Part shown: one piece after another, positions 33,790 to 42,423 of the stretch | Numbering within the stretch: position 1 is the first letter of the stretch | Layout: the number at the start of each line of letters is the position of its first letter | DNA from: Anaerolineaceae bacterium oral taxon 439 | Lineage (GTDB): Bacteria; Chloroflexota; Anaerolineae; Anaerolineales; Anaerolineaceae | Length of the DNA stretch: 64,000 bases | Direction: 5' to 3' | NCBI GenBank assembly: GCA_001717545.1 | Contig: CP017039.1 | Coordinates: 1,984,001 to 2,048,000, forward strand | Program-made: the position numbers and the translations under genes | Notes under the pieces: generated by a model | Seen by the model: the letters and a program-made list of their open reading frames with translations, nothing else | Databases searched by the model: none | Told to the model about the DNA's origin: nothing

Positions 33790-36332
33790 CCTTCCTCCGT
33801 CAAATCCAGAAAAAAGTCCAACGATTCAAAATGGAACGGAGTTTCACCCCCGACGCTATCGATTGTCAGCACAGCGAAAGAATCGCCAGACGATTTTCCA
33901 ACCAGGACCACGTCAGCCGGATCCGGAACCGGCTCAACTATACTCCGACAATCCAAGGGAAGCACCGCGGTCAAGACGCGCTCATCCTCCGTCAGAACCA
34001 TCCAGACCAGACGGGAATAAGCCGCGCCCCGCTTCGCCGACGAAACGCCGTCTGCGTCGCCCTCCCCGGCCAGATATACGCGAGGATAAACCGCCATGCC
34101 GCGTACGATCTCCAATTCGCCGCCAAGCTTCTCCTCGAATGAATCCAATTCATCGAACAGCGCTTTTTCCCTATGAATTTCGGTCCATTCCCGGGATAAT
34201 TCAGTCCGCTCCATGCGCCGCTTCGGAAGAAGCGCCGGGAAATCCAACGCAGGCAGCAATCCGGCGATGAAAATCGCCAACCCAACGGCCCAGACGGCAG
34301 CGGCCCGCTCCCGCCGGGCCGCATGGAACATCCAGCGGGTCCGATCAAGGACCAGATCAACGCTGTCCGTCCTGGAAGCAGCCGCTGAAATCAGTCGAAA
34401 CGTCGATTCCGCACCAAACGCGAAAATCAACAATGCGAACCAATCGACCGGGAGAATAAAGCGAAAACCGGAGGTCATCGCCACCGAGCAGCTCAGCGCG
34501 TAAGCCAGGAAAATCCCGACAGGGACGACCGCCCGATAGCCGCTCCGTCGGACCGCGCCGCCGATCCCCAGCGCAAAAACAGCCGCAATCCACCCCCACT
34601 GCCAGCCGTTTTTCGCCAACACCTCGCGGGACGATTCCCGATACCAGAAATTCGTCGGATCGAAAAACCATTGTCCCGGCTCGCGAACCGCTTCTGTCCG
34701 CAGCGGTAATACGAGAATCGTCGACAACAGGTTATTCGCGAGATGTCCCGAGATTTCCGCGCCGACCACGCCCGGACGCGTCAGCGTGAGATGAACGACC
34801 GATTCCCCCTGCGTCTCCGGAACGCCGGCTGCGCGCGCGTAAAGCCGCGTCAGATACGCGCCCTCGCTCGCGGCGGGGGGAACCGTCCGGTTTGGGAAAG
34901 CCGCCTGATAAACGATCCAGGGAACGATAACAGCGGCGATAACGGCGAAGAACGCTCCAATCCGCCCCAGCTCACGCGCCCGCCTCCTCTTCGGCAAGCC
35001 GCCCCTCCGAAACGCCGCGATAACGAAAATCAGGCCCAGGATCGGCGCAATCAGGATCGACTGCGTCCGAAGAAGGAACCCCATCCCGCAGGCCGTTCCC
35101 AGCAAAACGACGCTTGACAGGCGAACTGCGCCATGCAGATCCCAATCCTCCAGCCAGCGGACCGTCAGTTCAGCGATCCAAAGCAGAATCAACGCCATCG
35201 GCAGCTCGCTCATCAGCAAACGGCTGTTCGATACCTGGATCAACGGGGTCAGCCGGATCGCGTAAGCCTCGCGGGCGATCACCCAAACTGCCGCCAACGC
35301 CCCACCCCAGGGCATCCGCAGCCGCCGTCCCAAACGGAATATCATTGCCGGGATCAGCGCCAGAACAACGATCTGCATATTTGTTAAATCCAGATAATCG
35401 GTCCCGGCGAACTGATGCAGCACGGCTAAAAACGCAGCGTACAGCGGACGGACAACCGTCATCCCATTCCGAAAACCATTTCCGGTAAATAAATTCAGCG
35501 CCAGTAAATCGTAATTCTCAGCGTCGGACGACGGGTAATAATTGAAATTCGGCGGACGGAGCGCCGGAAGGAAATAACTCCGACCCTCGAACGGAACGGC
35601 GCGCCAGGCGATCGCGGCGCCAAGCCAAAGCAGCGCGAAAACGACCCAGCCGCAGGCCGCGTCATGCTTTCGGACCCATTCCGCCGCCCGGCCACCGCCG
35701 CGCGAAACCTCCGTCCAGATGATCCCCGCCAGCGCCAGCGTCAAAAGCGCCGCCCAAAGCGGGCCGTCCAACAGCGAAACACCCTGCCGATAAAACGTTC
35801 CCGACAGGACCGTCAATCCAAGCCCTGTCCGCAGCGCGATCAGGCGCAGCCCGACGACAAAAATAAACGTCAACAGTCCGAACGCAATCGCCGGATAGAA
35901 AGCGCGCCGAAGCTGTTTTTCCGCCGCTGAAGATCGGGAGCCGCGCCGTCCGAGCGCGGAAAAAACGATCGATTCCATCGCGAAAAGCGTCAGGAAGATC
36001 AGCCATGGGGAAACCCGGATATAAATTGCCTCAAAGTTAACCCCGCGCGCATACGGCGAGCGAAAAAAAGTCCAGACCGCCGCGCAGAGCCATCCCAGCC
36101 ATGCGCCAAGACGCCCGAACCAGCGCGCCTCGAAATCCGACCGTCTTTTCTTCAGGCGCCAGACCGAAATGAAGCAGACCCCAACGAAGCCTGCCGCCAG
36201 GGCAAGCCGAACCGGGGAAAGGCCGAAAACGGCGGCGTTTCCGGCGGCGGAAGGAACACGGAAAATCCCCACGATCCCAAAAACTGCCTCGATCAGGACC
36301 AGAATCCAGAAGAAACCCCAGAGCCGTTTCAT
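33786..36332 (-). CDS. Large membrane protein, GT-C (family 39-like) glycosyltransferase
   Basis: 848 residues from the ATG at 36332, chosen because a TATAAT box ends 7 nt upstream and MKRLWGFFWILVLIEAVFG is a good first helix. About twelve hydrophobic segments occupy the first ~560 residues. A luminal-type loop with YPSSDAENYDLLALNLF (about 294-310) holds acidic residues in the place where GT-C enzymes bind metal and lipid-linked donor, and NSRLLMSELPMALIL fits the following helices. A ~200-residue soluble domain closes the protein. It probably transfers sugar from a polyprenyl-phosphate donor to a cell-surface acceptor. It is the first gene of the operon that ends with GH13. Confidence 0.65.
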   Translation of the reverse strand: MKRLWGFFWILVLIEAVFGIVGIFRVPSAAGNAAVFGLSPVRLALAAGFVGVCFISVWRLKKRRSDFEARWFGRLGAWLGWLCAAVWTFFRSPYARGVNFEAIYIRVSPWLIFLTLFAMESIVFSALGRRGSRSSAAEKQLRRAFYPAIAFGLLTFIFVVGLRLIALRTGLGLTVLSGTFYRQGVSLLDGPLWAALLTLALAGIIWTEVSRGGGRAAEWVRKHDAACGWVVFALLWLGAAIAWRAVPFEGRSYFLPALRPPNFNYYPSSDAENYDLLALNLFTGNGFRNGMTVVRPLYAAFLAVLHQFAGTDYLDLTNMQIVVLALIPAMIFRLGRRLRMPWGGALAAVWVIAREAYAIRLTPLIQVSNSRLLMSELPMALILLWIAELTVRWLEDWDLHGAVRLSSVVLLGTACGMGFLLRTQSILIAPILGLIFVIAAFRRGGLPKRRRARELGRIGAFFAVIAAVIVPWIVYQAAFPNRTVPPAASEGAYLTRLYARAAGVPETQGESVVHLTLTRPGVVGAEISGHLANNLLSTILVLPLRTEAVREPGQWFFDPTNFWYRESSREVLAKNGWQWGWIAAVFALGIGGAVRRSGYRAVVPVGIFLAYALSCSVAMTSGFRFILPVDWFALLIFAFGAESTFRLISAAASRTDSVDLVLDRTRWMFHAARRERAAAVWAVGLAIFIAGLLPALDFPALLPKRRMERTELSREWTEIHREKALFDELDSFEEKLGGELEIVRGMAVYPRVYLAGEGDADGVSSAKRGAAYSRLVWMVLTEDERVLTAVLPLDCRSIVEPVPDPADVVLVGKSSGDSFAVLTIDSVGGETPFHFESLDFFLDLTEEG

Positions 36333-36339
36333 GCTCTGA

Positions 36340-36345
36340 ATTATA
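36340..36345 (-). promoter_or_regulatory. -10 box of a probably leaderless transcript (GT-C gene)
   Basis: On the minus strand TATAAT ends 7 nt before the ATG at 36332, with no ribosome site between. Confidence 0.55.
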
Positions 36346-36435
36346 GTCGACTCGCCGAAATCCGCTGAGAACAATAAAAAGAAATAAGATTACCAGCGCC
36401 CTTTCTTCCCGCGTTTATCATGGGAGCCCCCCCCA

Positions 36436-36483
36436 TTGACAGACAAACACAACCCGCTTATAATAACAACGTTATCGATAACG
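36436..36483 (+). promoter_or_regulatory. Consensus promoter with overlapping TetR-type operator
   Basis: TTGACA (36436-36441), exactly 17 bp, then TATAAT (36459-36464): a perfect sigma-70 consensus. The 14-bp palindrome CGTTATCGATAACG (36470-36483) lies on the predicted start point. The TetR-family gene begins 33 bp later, so autorepression of the TetR/exporter operon is the natural reading. Confidence 0.8.
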
Positions 36484-36515
36484 CAGTTATCACCCAAAGG
36501 AAGGAGGATGACTTG

Positions 36516-37111
36516 ATGGCAGCGCCCGACAAAACGATCGACCCGCGCATTCTGCAATGCGCCCGGGAGGAATTTCTTTCGAAGCCGTATGAAGCGGTTT
36601 CCCTGCGGGAAATCTGCGCAAAAGCGGGCGTGACCACCGGCGCGCTATACAACCGCTATCCCAATAAAGCCGCCTTATTCAACGCGCTCGTCGAACCGAC
36701 AATTGCGTTAATCTATTCCTACGCGGATTCCGTCGAAGCCTTCAACTATGATCAGCTGGATAAAAATGACATGAAAAAGGTCTGGGAAATCGCCCCGGAA
36801 ACGCAGGCCCGCGTTGTCAACCTGCTCTACGATCATTATCAGGACTTTCGCCTGCTGCTCTGCCGTGCGGAAGGGACCCATCATGCAAATTTTATCCATG
36901 ACTTTACCGATCACGTCACCGACCGTACCATGACTTTCGTCCGGGAAGCATATCAAAAAGGAATTTCTTCTACGCTGCTGGACGAAGAAGAAATGCACAT
37001 GCTGAACACAGCGTATTGGTCGACCATGTTTGAACCGGTCATCCATGGACTGCCCAGAGAGAAAGCCCTGAAACATAGCGAACTTACTGGCCTGCCGTCC
37101 TGGGTTTCTGA
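36516..37111 (+). CDS. TetR-family regulator with an apparent single-base frameshift near its end
   Basis: AAGGAGG (36501-36507) precedes the ATG at 36516. The N terminus has a TetR helix-turn-helix (VSLREICAKAGVTTGALYNRYPNK, about 26-49). The frame reads through into the ABC gene downstream, giving a regulator-transporter fusion that would be odd. If one T is restored near 37084-37085 the reading becomes SELYWPAVLGF followed by TGA at 37109-37111: a 198-residue protein with a tail typical of TetR regulators. The 26 codons from 37112 to the next start then become plain intergenic sequence. Whether the missing base is real or a sequence error cannot be told here. It should sense an exporter substrate and bind the palindrome at 36470. 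Confidence 0.75.
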
Positions 37112-37190
37112 GCGTTCCGGCTGGCTCGCGGTCAGCGATTCTCGACGAACGCAGCCGCGATCATTGATTTTATTTTCAAGAAAGGATTTT

Positions 37191-38921
37191 ATGTTCCAAA
37201 AAGTTAAACCTTACATGGGCGAATACATGAAGTATACGGTAAGGGCCGCGATCTCGGTTTCAATCGCCGTGATTCTAAGCGTCATCCCGTATTTCGTTTT
37301 ATATCAGATCATCGACCCGCTCGTCAAAGGGAACGCTCTGTCGACAGGATTCGTCATGTCCCGCGTCCTGATCACGATGATCTGCCTGACGGGCAACGCC
37401 GTTTTATATATCCATGGCCTGAGCCTGAGCCACCTGAGCGCATATCATACGCTGAAAAACCTTCGCGTCGCGCTGCAGAAAAAATTGGAAAACCAGCCGC
37501 TTGGCAATATCCGCGAGCTGGGGAACGGACGGATCAAGAAGGTTTTCACCGACGATATCGAGACTATCGAACTGCTGCTGGCGCATGCGATCCCGGAAGG
37601 CATCGGAAATCTGGCCATTCCGATCGCCGTGCTCGCCGCTATGTTTTTTGTAGACTGGAAGCTCGCGCTGCTTTGTCTCGCCTCGCTGCCGATCGGCATG
37701 TTCGCCATGGGAATGATGTTCAGGATCGGGATATCGCGAATGGGGTCGTACTACGCCGCTGGCGCAAAGATGAACAACACTATCATCGAATATATCAACG
37801 GCATGGAAGTCGTCAAAGTTTTCAACCGCGACGGCGAAAGCTATGAACGCTATGAACGGGATATTCATTACTATCGCGATATGACGTTGAATTGGTACCG
37901 GATCTGCTGGCCATGGATGGCGCTTTACTCAAGTATCATCCCCTGCGTCGCGCTATTCACGCTGCCGATCGGCGCCTTTTTCGTCCTGAAGGGGATCAGC
38001 ACGCTTCCGGACTTTATCCTTGTGATCTGCATGTCGTTCGCAGTCGGAATGCCGCTGCTGAAAGCGATGAGCTTCGCGGGCAAAATTCCGCAGCTCGGTT
38101 ACAAAATCGACGCGTTGGAAAAGCTCATGGAACATCCGCCGCTTCAGCAAAGCAGCCGGAATTTCGAAGGGAAGGATCATCAGATCCGGTTTGAAAAGGT
38201 TCGCTTTTCCTATACCGAGACGGAGGTAATCCATGACGTCGATCTGGAGCTGCCGGAAGGGAAGATGACCGCGCTCGTAGGCGAATCGGGCAGCGGAAAA
38301 TCAACGCTCGCGAAGCTCCTGGTGCATTTTTACGATCTGGACGGCGGACGGATCACGCTCGGAAGTCAGGCGCTGACGGACATGAGTATCGAAGCGCTCA
38401 ACAACCAGATCTCCTACGTCGCGCAGGAACAATTCCTCTTCAATACCAGCTTATATGAAAATATCCGGATCGGGCGTCCTGAGGCGAGCCGCGAAGAAGT
38501 CCTCAAAGCGGCTCATCGCGCGCAGTGCGACGAGTTTCTCGAAAGGTTCCCGGCCGGCCTCGATACCCCGGCCGGCGACAGTGGGAAAATGCTCTCGGGA
38601 GGCGAACGCCAGCGGATTTCTCTGGCGAGGGCGCTCCTGAAAAACGCGCCTGTGATCGTTCTTGACGAAGCGACCGCGTTCATCGATCCGGAAAACGAAG
38701 AAAAAATGAACGCCGCGATTTCCGAAGTCATCCGCGGGAAAACCGTTCTCGTCATCGCGCACCGGCTGCGCACGGTTACAAAAGCCGATAAGATCGTTGT
38801 CATGAAGGACGGAAGAATCGTCGGACAGGGAAAGCATGAAGAACTTCTGGAGAGCTGCGAACCTTACCGACGCTTATGGGAAGCTTCTGAAGAAAGCGCG
38901 GCATGGGAGGTGCGAAAATGA
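37191..38921 (+). CDS. ABC exporter half-transporter (first subunit)
   Basis: 576 residues from the ATG at 37191, which has its own AAAGGA site and gives the standard half-exporter length. Six membrane segments lie in about 1-310 (the first at MKYTVRAAISVSIAVILSV). The ATPase domain has Walker A GESGSGKST (near 362), Q-loop SYVAQEQ, signature LSGGERQR and Walker B VIVLDEAT with the catalytic Glu. It probably pairs with the next gene product as a heterodimer exporting a drug, lipid, peptide or siderophore-like compound. Control by the adjacent TetR favours a drug- or toxin-type substrate. A continuous frame joins it to the TetR gene only because of the apparent frameshift. Confidence 0.88.
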   Translation: MFQKVKPYMGEYMKYTVRAAISVSIAVILSVIPYFVLYQIIDPLVKGNALSTGFVMSRVLITMICLTGNAVLYIHGLSLSHLSAYHTLKNLRVALQKKLENQPLGNIRELGNGRIKKVFTDDIETIELLLAHAIPEGIGNLAIPIAVLAAMFFVDWKLALLCLASLPIGMFAMGMMFRIGISRMGSYYAAGAKMNNTIIEYINGMEVVKVFNRDGESYERYERDIHYYRDMTLNWYRICWPWMALYSSIIPCVALFTLPIGAFFVLKGISTLPDFILVICMSFAVGMPLLKAMSFAGKIPQLGYKIDALEKLMEHPPLQQSSRNFEGKDHQIRFEKVRFSYTETEVIHDVDLELPEGKMTALVGESGSGKSTLAKLLVHFYDLDGGRITLGSQALTDMSIEALNNQISYVAQEQFLFNTSLYENIRIGRPEASREEVLKAAHRAQCDEFLERFPAGLDTPAGDSGKMLSGGERQRISLARALLKNAPVIVLDEATAFIDPENEEKMNAAISEVIRGKTVLVIAHRLRTVTKADKIVVMKDGRIVGQGKHEELLESCEPYRRLWEASEESAAWEVRK

Positions 38922-40672
38922 TTGGACTAGTAGGACGAATTCTGAAGCTCGCCGAGGGATATCGGAAACGGATTATCCTGGCCGCCGTTTTCTCGTTCCT
39001 GAAAGCGTTTATCTCGAAAGCGCCGATTATTCTGGCTTTTTATATCATCTCCGCCTTTATCGCCGGGAGCATGACGGGAAAAAGCTGCGTAGCCGCGGGC
39101 GCGGCGCTGGCGCTGTGTATCCTGCTGGAATGTATTTTCCAGAACCTGGCGGACAGGCTCCAATCCGCATCCGGGTTTGAAATCTTTGCCGACCTTCGGA
39201 AAAAACTGGGAGCGCACCTGCGAAAGATGCCGATGGGTTTCTTTACGGAAGGCAATATCGGCAGAATCAGTTCCGTCCTTTCGACGGACATGCTCTTCAT
39301 CGAAGAAAACCTGATGATGGTGTTGGCCGACCTGATGAGCTACCTGTTCTCCGCGGCTATCTTCATCATCTTCATGTTCATTTTCGACCCGAGGCTCGGA
39401 GCGCTCGCCCTCGCCGTATCGCTGGTTATTTACGCAATCGGCGAAGCGATGAAGAAGAATTCGCTGATGCATTCCGACGAACGGCAGGCGGCTTCGCAGA
39501 AGCTGACGGAGGCGGTTCTCGATTTCGCGGAAGGAATCGGAATTATCAAGACATATAATCTCCTCGGCGAAAAATCCAAAGAACTGACGGCGAGCTTTGA
39601 AGAGAACTGCGAAAAAAGCCTGAGCTTCGAAGAAGACTTCTCGCCATGGGTGCGAGCGATCAACCTGACCTATGGCGTCGGGACGGCGGCGATGCTCGCG
39701 CTGTCCTGGGCGCTGTATCAGGACGGAACGCTGACGCTCTCGTATTTTATCGGTATGCTGCTGTTCATGTTTGAACTGTTCTCGCCGATCAAGGCCTTTT
39801 ACGGTCAGGTCGCGAGACTGACGGTCATGAACAGTTGTGTAGATCGGATCGAAGCGGTCTTTGCCGAAGCGGAACTCGCGAATCAGGGAACCGACCTGAT
39901 CGAGGAGGACGAGGAAGCGAACCGAGAAGAACGAGCGGAGATCGAGTTCCTCGACGTATCGTTCGCATACGACGATCGGGACGTTTTAAGGAATATATCG
40001 TTTACCGTGCCGAAGAATACAATGACCGCATTGGTCGGAGCTTCGGGAAGCGGGAAAACCACGATCGCGAACCTGTTGCCGCGGTTTTGGGATATCGAGA
40101 GAGGCTCGATCCTCGTCCGCGGGAAGGACATCCGAGACGTAACCCTCGCTTCGCTCATGGATCATATCAGCATGGTTTTTCAGCGGGTCTACCTGTTTCA
40201 GGACACCGTTTACAACAATATCGCCATGGGACGCACGGACGCCACAGAGCGCGAAGTCATCGAAGCGGCGAAAAAAGCGCGCTGCTACGATTTCATCCAG
40301 GCGCTCCCGGACGGATTCAACACGGTCATCGGGGAAGGCGGCGCTTCTCTTTCCGGCGGCGAGCAGCAGCGGATTTCGATCGCGCGCTGTATCCTGAAGG
40401 ACGCGCCGATCGTGATCCTGGACGAGGCGACAGCCAGCATCGACGCGGACAACGAAAGCTATATTCAAGCTGCCATTTCCGAACTGGTCCGGGGAAAGAC
40501 GCTTCTGGTCGTCGCGCATAGGCTGCATACGATCGCCGGCGCGGACCAGATTCTGGTCATCGACGACGGAAAAATCGCGGAACGGGGCACGCATACCGAG
40601 CTCATGTCGGCCGACGGGATTTATCGCGATATGGTCACGAAGCGGGCCGCCGCGTCCGGCTTCCATAATTAA
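38918..40672 (+). CDS. ABC exporter half-transporter (second subunit)
   Basis: 584 residues from the ATG at 38918, which overlaps the previous stop (ATGA), so the two subunits are translationally coupled; GGGAGG lies upstream. Six membrane segments occupy about 1-300. The ATPase has Walker A GASGSGKTT (near 375), Q-loop MVFQRVYLF, signature LSGGEQQR, Walker B VILDEATASID and an H-loop in VVAHRLHT. Both subunits keep the catalytic Glu, so both ATP sites may be active. The pair with a TetR regulator is a common arrangement in Firmicutes and may have been acquired laterally. Confidence 0.88.
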   Translation: MIGLVGRILKLAEGYRKRIILAAVFSFLKAFISKAPIILAFYIISAFIAGSMTGKSCVAAGAALALCILLECIFQNLADRLQSASGFEIFADLRKKLGAHLRKMPMGFFTEGNIGRISSVLSTDMLFIEENLMMVLADLMSYLFSAAIFIIFMFIFDPRLGALALAVSLVIYAIGEAMKKNSLMHSDERQAASQKLTEAVLDFAEGIGIIKTYNLLGEKSKELTASFEENCEKSLSFEEDFSPWVRAINLTYGVGTAAMLALSWALYQDGTLTLSYFIGMLLFMFELFSPIKAFYGQVARLTVMNSCVDRIEAVFAEAELANQGTDLIEEDEEANREERAEIEFLDVSFAYDDRDVLRNISFTVPKNTMTALVGASGSGKTTIANLLPRFWDIERGSILVRGKDIRDVTLASLMDHISMVFQRVYLFQDTVYNNIAMGRTDATEREVIEAAKKARCYDFIQALPDGFNTVIGEGGASLSGGEQQRISIARCILKDAPIVILDEATASIDADNESYIQAAISELVRGKTLLVVAHRLHTIAGADQILVIDDGKIAERGTHTELMSADGIYRDMVTKRAAASGFHN

Positions 40673-40725
40673 TCCGCGCAGCGATCAGCCGCTGAAATCA
40701 ATGCATTGTCAATTCAGCGATAAAA

Positions 40726-40810
40726 AAAAGAGCAATAAATCTGTGTACCGACCCCCAAAAGTTAGACTTTTGGGGGTCGCCTCAATCTGATTTTGATTCA
40801 TTGCTCTTTT
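40726..40810. repeat. Nested double hairpin, IS3-family-end-like sequence acting as terminator
   Basis: Inner stem: GACCCCCAAAAG (40750-40761) pairs perfectly with CTTTTGGGGGTC (40767-40778) around a 5-nt loop. Outer arms AAAAGAGCAATAAAT (40726-40740) and ATTCATTGCTCTTTT (40796-40810) match at 14 of 15 positions. The string TGTACCGACCCCCAAAAGTTAGAC (quoted only by its parts: TGTACC then GACCCCCAAAAGTTAGAC) resembles the terminal repeats of some IS3-family elements as I remember them. It may be a solo element end or a MITE-like remnant; it also supplies T-runs on both strands. Confidence 0.5.
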
Positions 40811-40934
40811 GATCGTATGAAATAAAGAAAACCGGACGGGGAATCGGGCCTGAGTCAGAAAAAAACTTTGCCGCCGGCTTTGACCCGTCGGGAATCTTTG
40901 TCAATAACCAACGAAGGATTCGCAGCGAAAGATT

Positions 40935-40940
40935 TATAAT
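40935..40940 (+). promoter_or_regulatory. -10 box of a probably leaderless transcript (CapA-like gene)
   Basis: TATAAT ends 6 nt before the ATG at 40947; no ribosome site between. Confidence 0.55.
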
Positions 40941-40946
40941 AAGCGT

Positions 40947-42404
40947 ATGCAAATTTCGATATGTTTGACAAGTAAACTGCGGATGATCGCAATCCTTCTC
41001 ATCACACTGGTTCCGATCCTGACGGCCGCCGACCCGGCGGCTGCGATCGAACCGAGCCAGACTCTTTACGTCTTAGCCGCGCCGTTCACGACGGTAACCG
41101 ACACGGTTGAAAGCAGCGCGCTCGCGTCGCTTGACCCGGAGCGGATTCCCGACGGACTCCTGATCGCGGCGTTCGACGAAACCGATATAGATAAAAAAGC
41201 GTTTCTCGCGGAGCTGTCGCTCGAGGTTGATCCGGCCCGCGTCGTTCGCTATTCTCCGATCGAGGAAGCGATCGCGGCCTCGGTCCGGACCGGCCGCTGG
41301 ATCGTCCTCCCGTTCGATCGTCTCGATCCACGATTGAAAGTTATCGCGATTGACGGCGTTCGCCCGATCGATAAATCGTTTAATCCGTATCGCTGGCCGC
41401 TCGTTTTCCGGCGCGGGGGCGAATCGCTGTCGGAGAAGCAGTGGGATGACATACCGTTCGCGAACTATGATCCTTCGAAGCTGAGCGACGTCATGCTGAC
41501 CGGCGTCACTGCGCTCGTCCGCGCTGTCGCGAATTATATGGATGGGTTCGGCCCCGATTTTCCCGCCGTGTATACCGGCGATTACCTGCGTTCCGCCGAC
41601 ATCCTTCATATTAATAACGAAGTCCCGTTTGCCGCTGTCTGTCAGCAGACGCCGCAGCAGCTTTCCAATCTGGTATTCTGTTCCAAGGAACGCTACCTGG
41701 ACCTGCTGATCGGACTGGGAACGAGCGTCGTCGAGATTTCAGGGGACCATTTTCAGGATTTCGGCGATGACGCGGTTAACTATACGCTCGATCTTTACGA
41801 TAAGGCGGGGCTTCCATACTACGGCGGCGGACGGACGCTTTCCGAAGGTCAGCGCCCGGTTTTTATCGACCACAACGGCAACCGGTTCGCTTTTCTCGGC
41901 TGCAACGGGAAAGAAGAAGGTTACGCCGCCGCTTCTGAAACCCGACCCGGTGCGGCGCACTGCGATTATTCGTTGATGGAAAAGCGGATCCGCGAGCTTC
42001 GGGCGCAGGGACGCCTTCCGATCGTCACCCTTCAGCATATCGAATATTACAAAGTCGCGCCCAATGATCAGATGATCACCGAATACGGACGGCTCGCCGA
42101 CGCCGGAGCGGTTATCGTCAGCGGCAGCCAATCGCACATGCCGATGGCGTTCGACGTTTCGCGGGACCGCGTTATTCATTACGGACTGGGGAACCTCTTC
42201 TTCGATCAGGCGTATTTCCTTCCCGAAACCGCCGAAGCCACGATCGACCGCTACGTTTTCTATGAGAACCGGCTCCTTTCCGTTGACGTCGCTACGATTA
42301 AGTTTATCAACCTGGCGCAGAATGACTGGATGACCGCGGACGAACGCGCCGGGCTCTTAGAACGAATCTATGCCGAAACGATCGTCCGGAACGGAGCCGG
42401 GTAA
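40947..42404 (+). CDS. CapA/PgsA-family metallophosphatase-like protein, exported
   Basis: 485 residues with an N-terminal export signal (about 1-35, cleaved near AAAIEP). The C-terminal ~250 residues carry the CapA-family pattern: EISGDHFQDFGDDAVNYTLD (conserved N/D-H region), a QHIEYYK segment, VSGSQSHMPMAFDV with the metal-binding His, and IHYGLGNLFFDQ. CapA relatives support poly-gamma-glutamate or other polymer export at the cell surface, although many members have no proven role. The N-terminal ~200 residues lack a known domain. No capB or capC gene is nearby, so a capsule function is only a possibility. Confidence 0.75.
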   Translation: MQISICLTSKLRMIAILLITLVPILTAADPAAAIEPSQTLYVLAAPFTTVTDTVESSALASLDPERIPDGLLIAAFDETDIDKKAFLAELSLEVDPARVVRYSPIEEAIAASVRTGRWIVLPFDRLDPRLKVIAIDGVRPIDKSFNPYRWPLVFRRGGESLSEKQWDDIPFANYDPSKLSDVMLTGVTALVRAVANYMDGFGPDFPAVYTGDYLRSADILHINNEVPFAAVCQQTPQQLSNLVFCSKERYLDLLIGLGTSVVEISGDHFQDFGDDAVNYTLDLYDKAGLPYYGGGRTLSEGQRPVFIDHNGNRFAFLGCNGKEEGYAAASETRPGAAHCDYSLMEKRIRELRAQGRLPIVTLQHIEYYKVAPNDQMITEYGRLADAGAVIVSGSQSHMPMAFDVSRDRVIHYGLGNLFFDQAYFLPETAEATIDRYVFYENRLLSVDVATIKFINLAQNDWMTADERAGLLERIYAETIVRNGAG

Positions 42405-42423
42405 AAGGCTTCGAATTATACCG

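Noticed and set aside
36516-38921. A genuine TetR-ABC transporter fusion protein
   Set aside because: A one-base correction gives two standard-length proteins with normal ends and separate ribosome sites.
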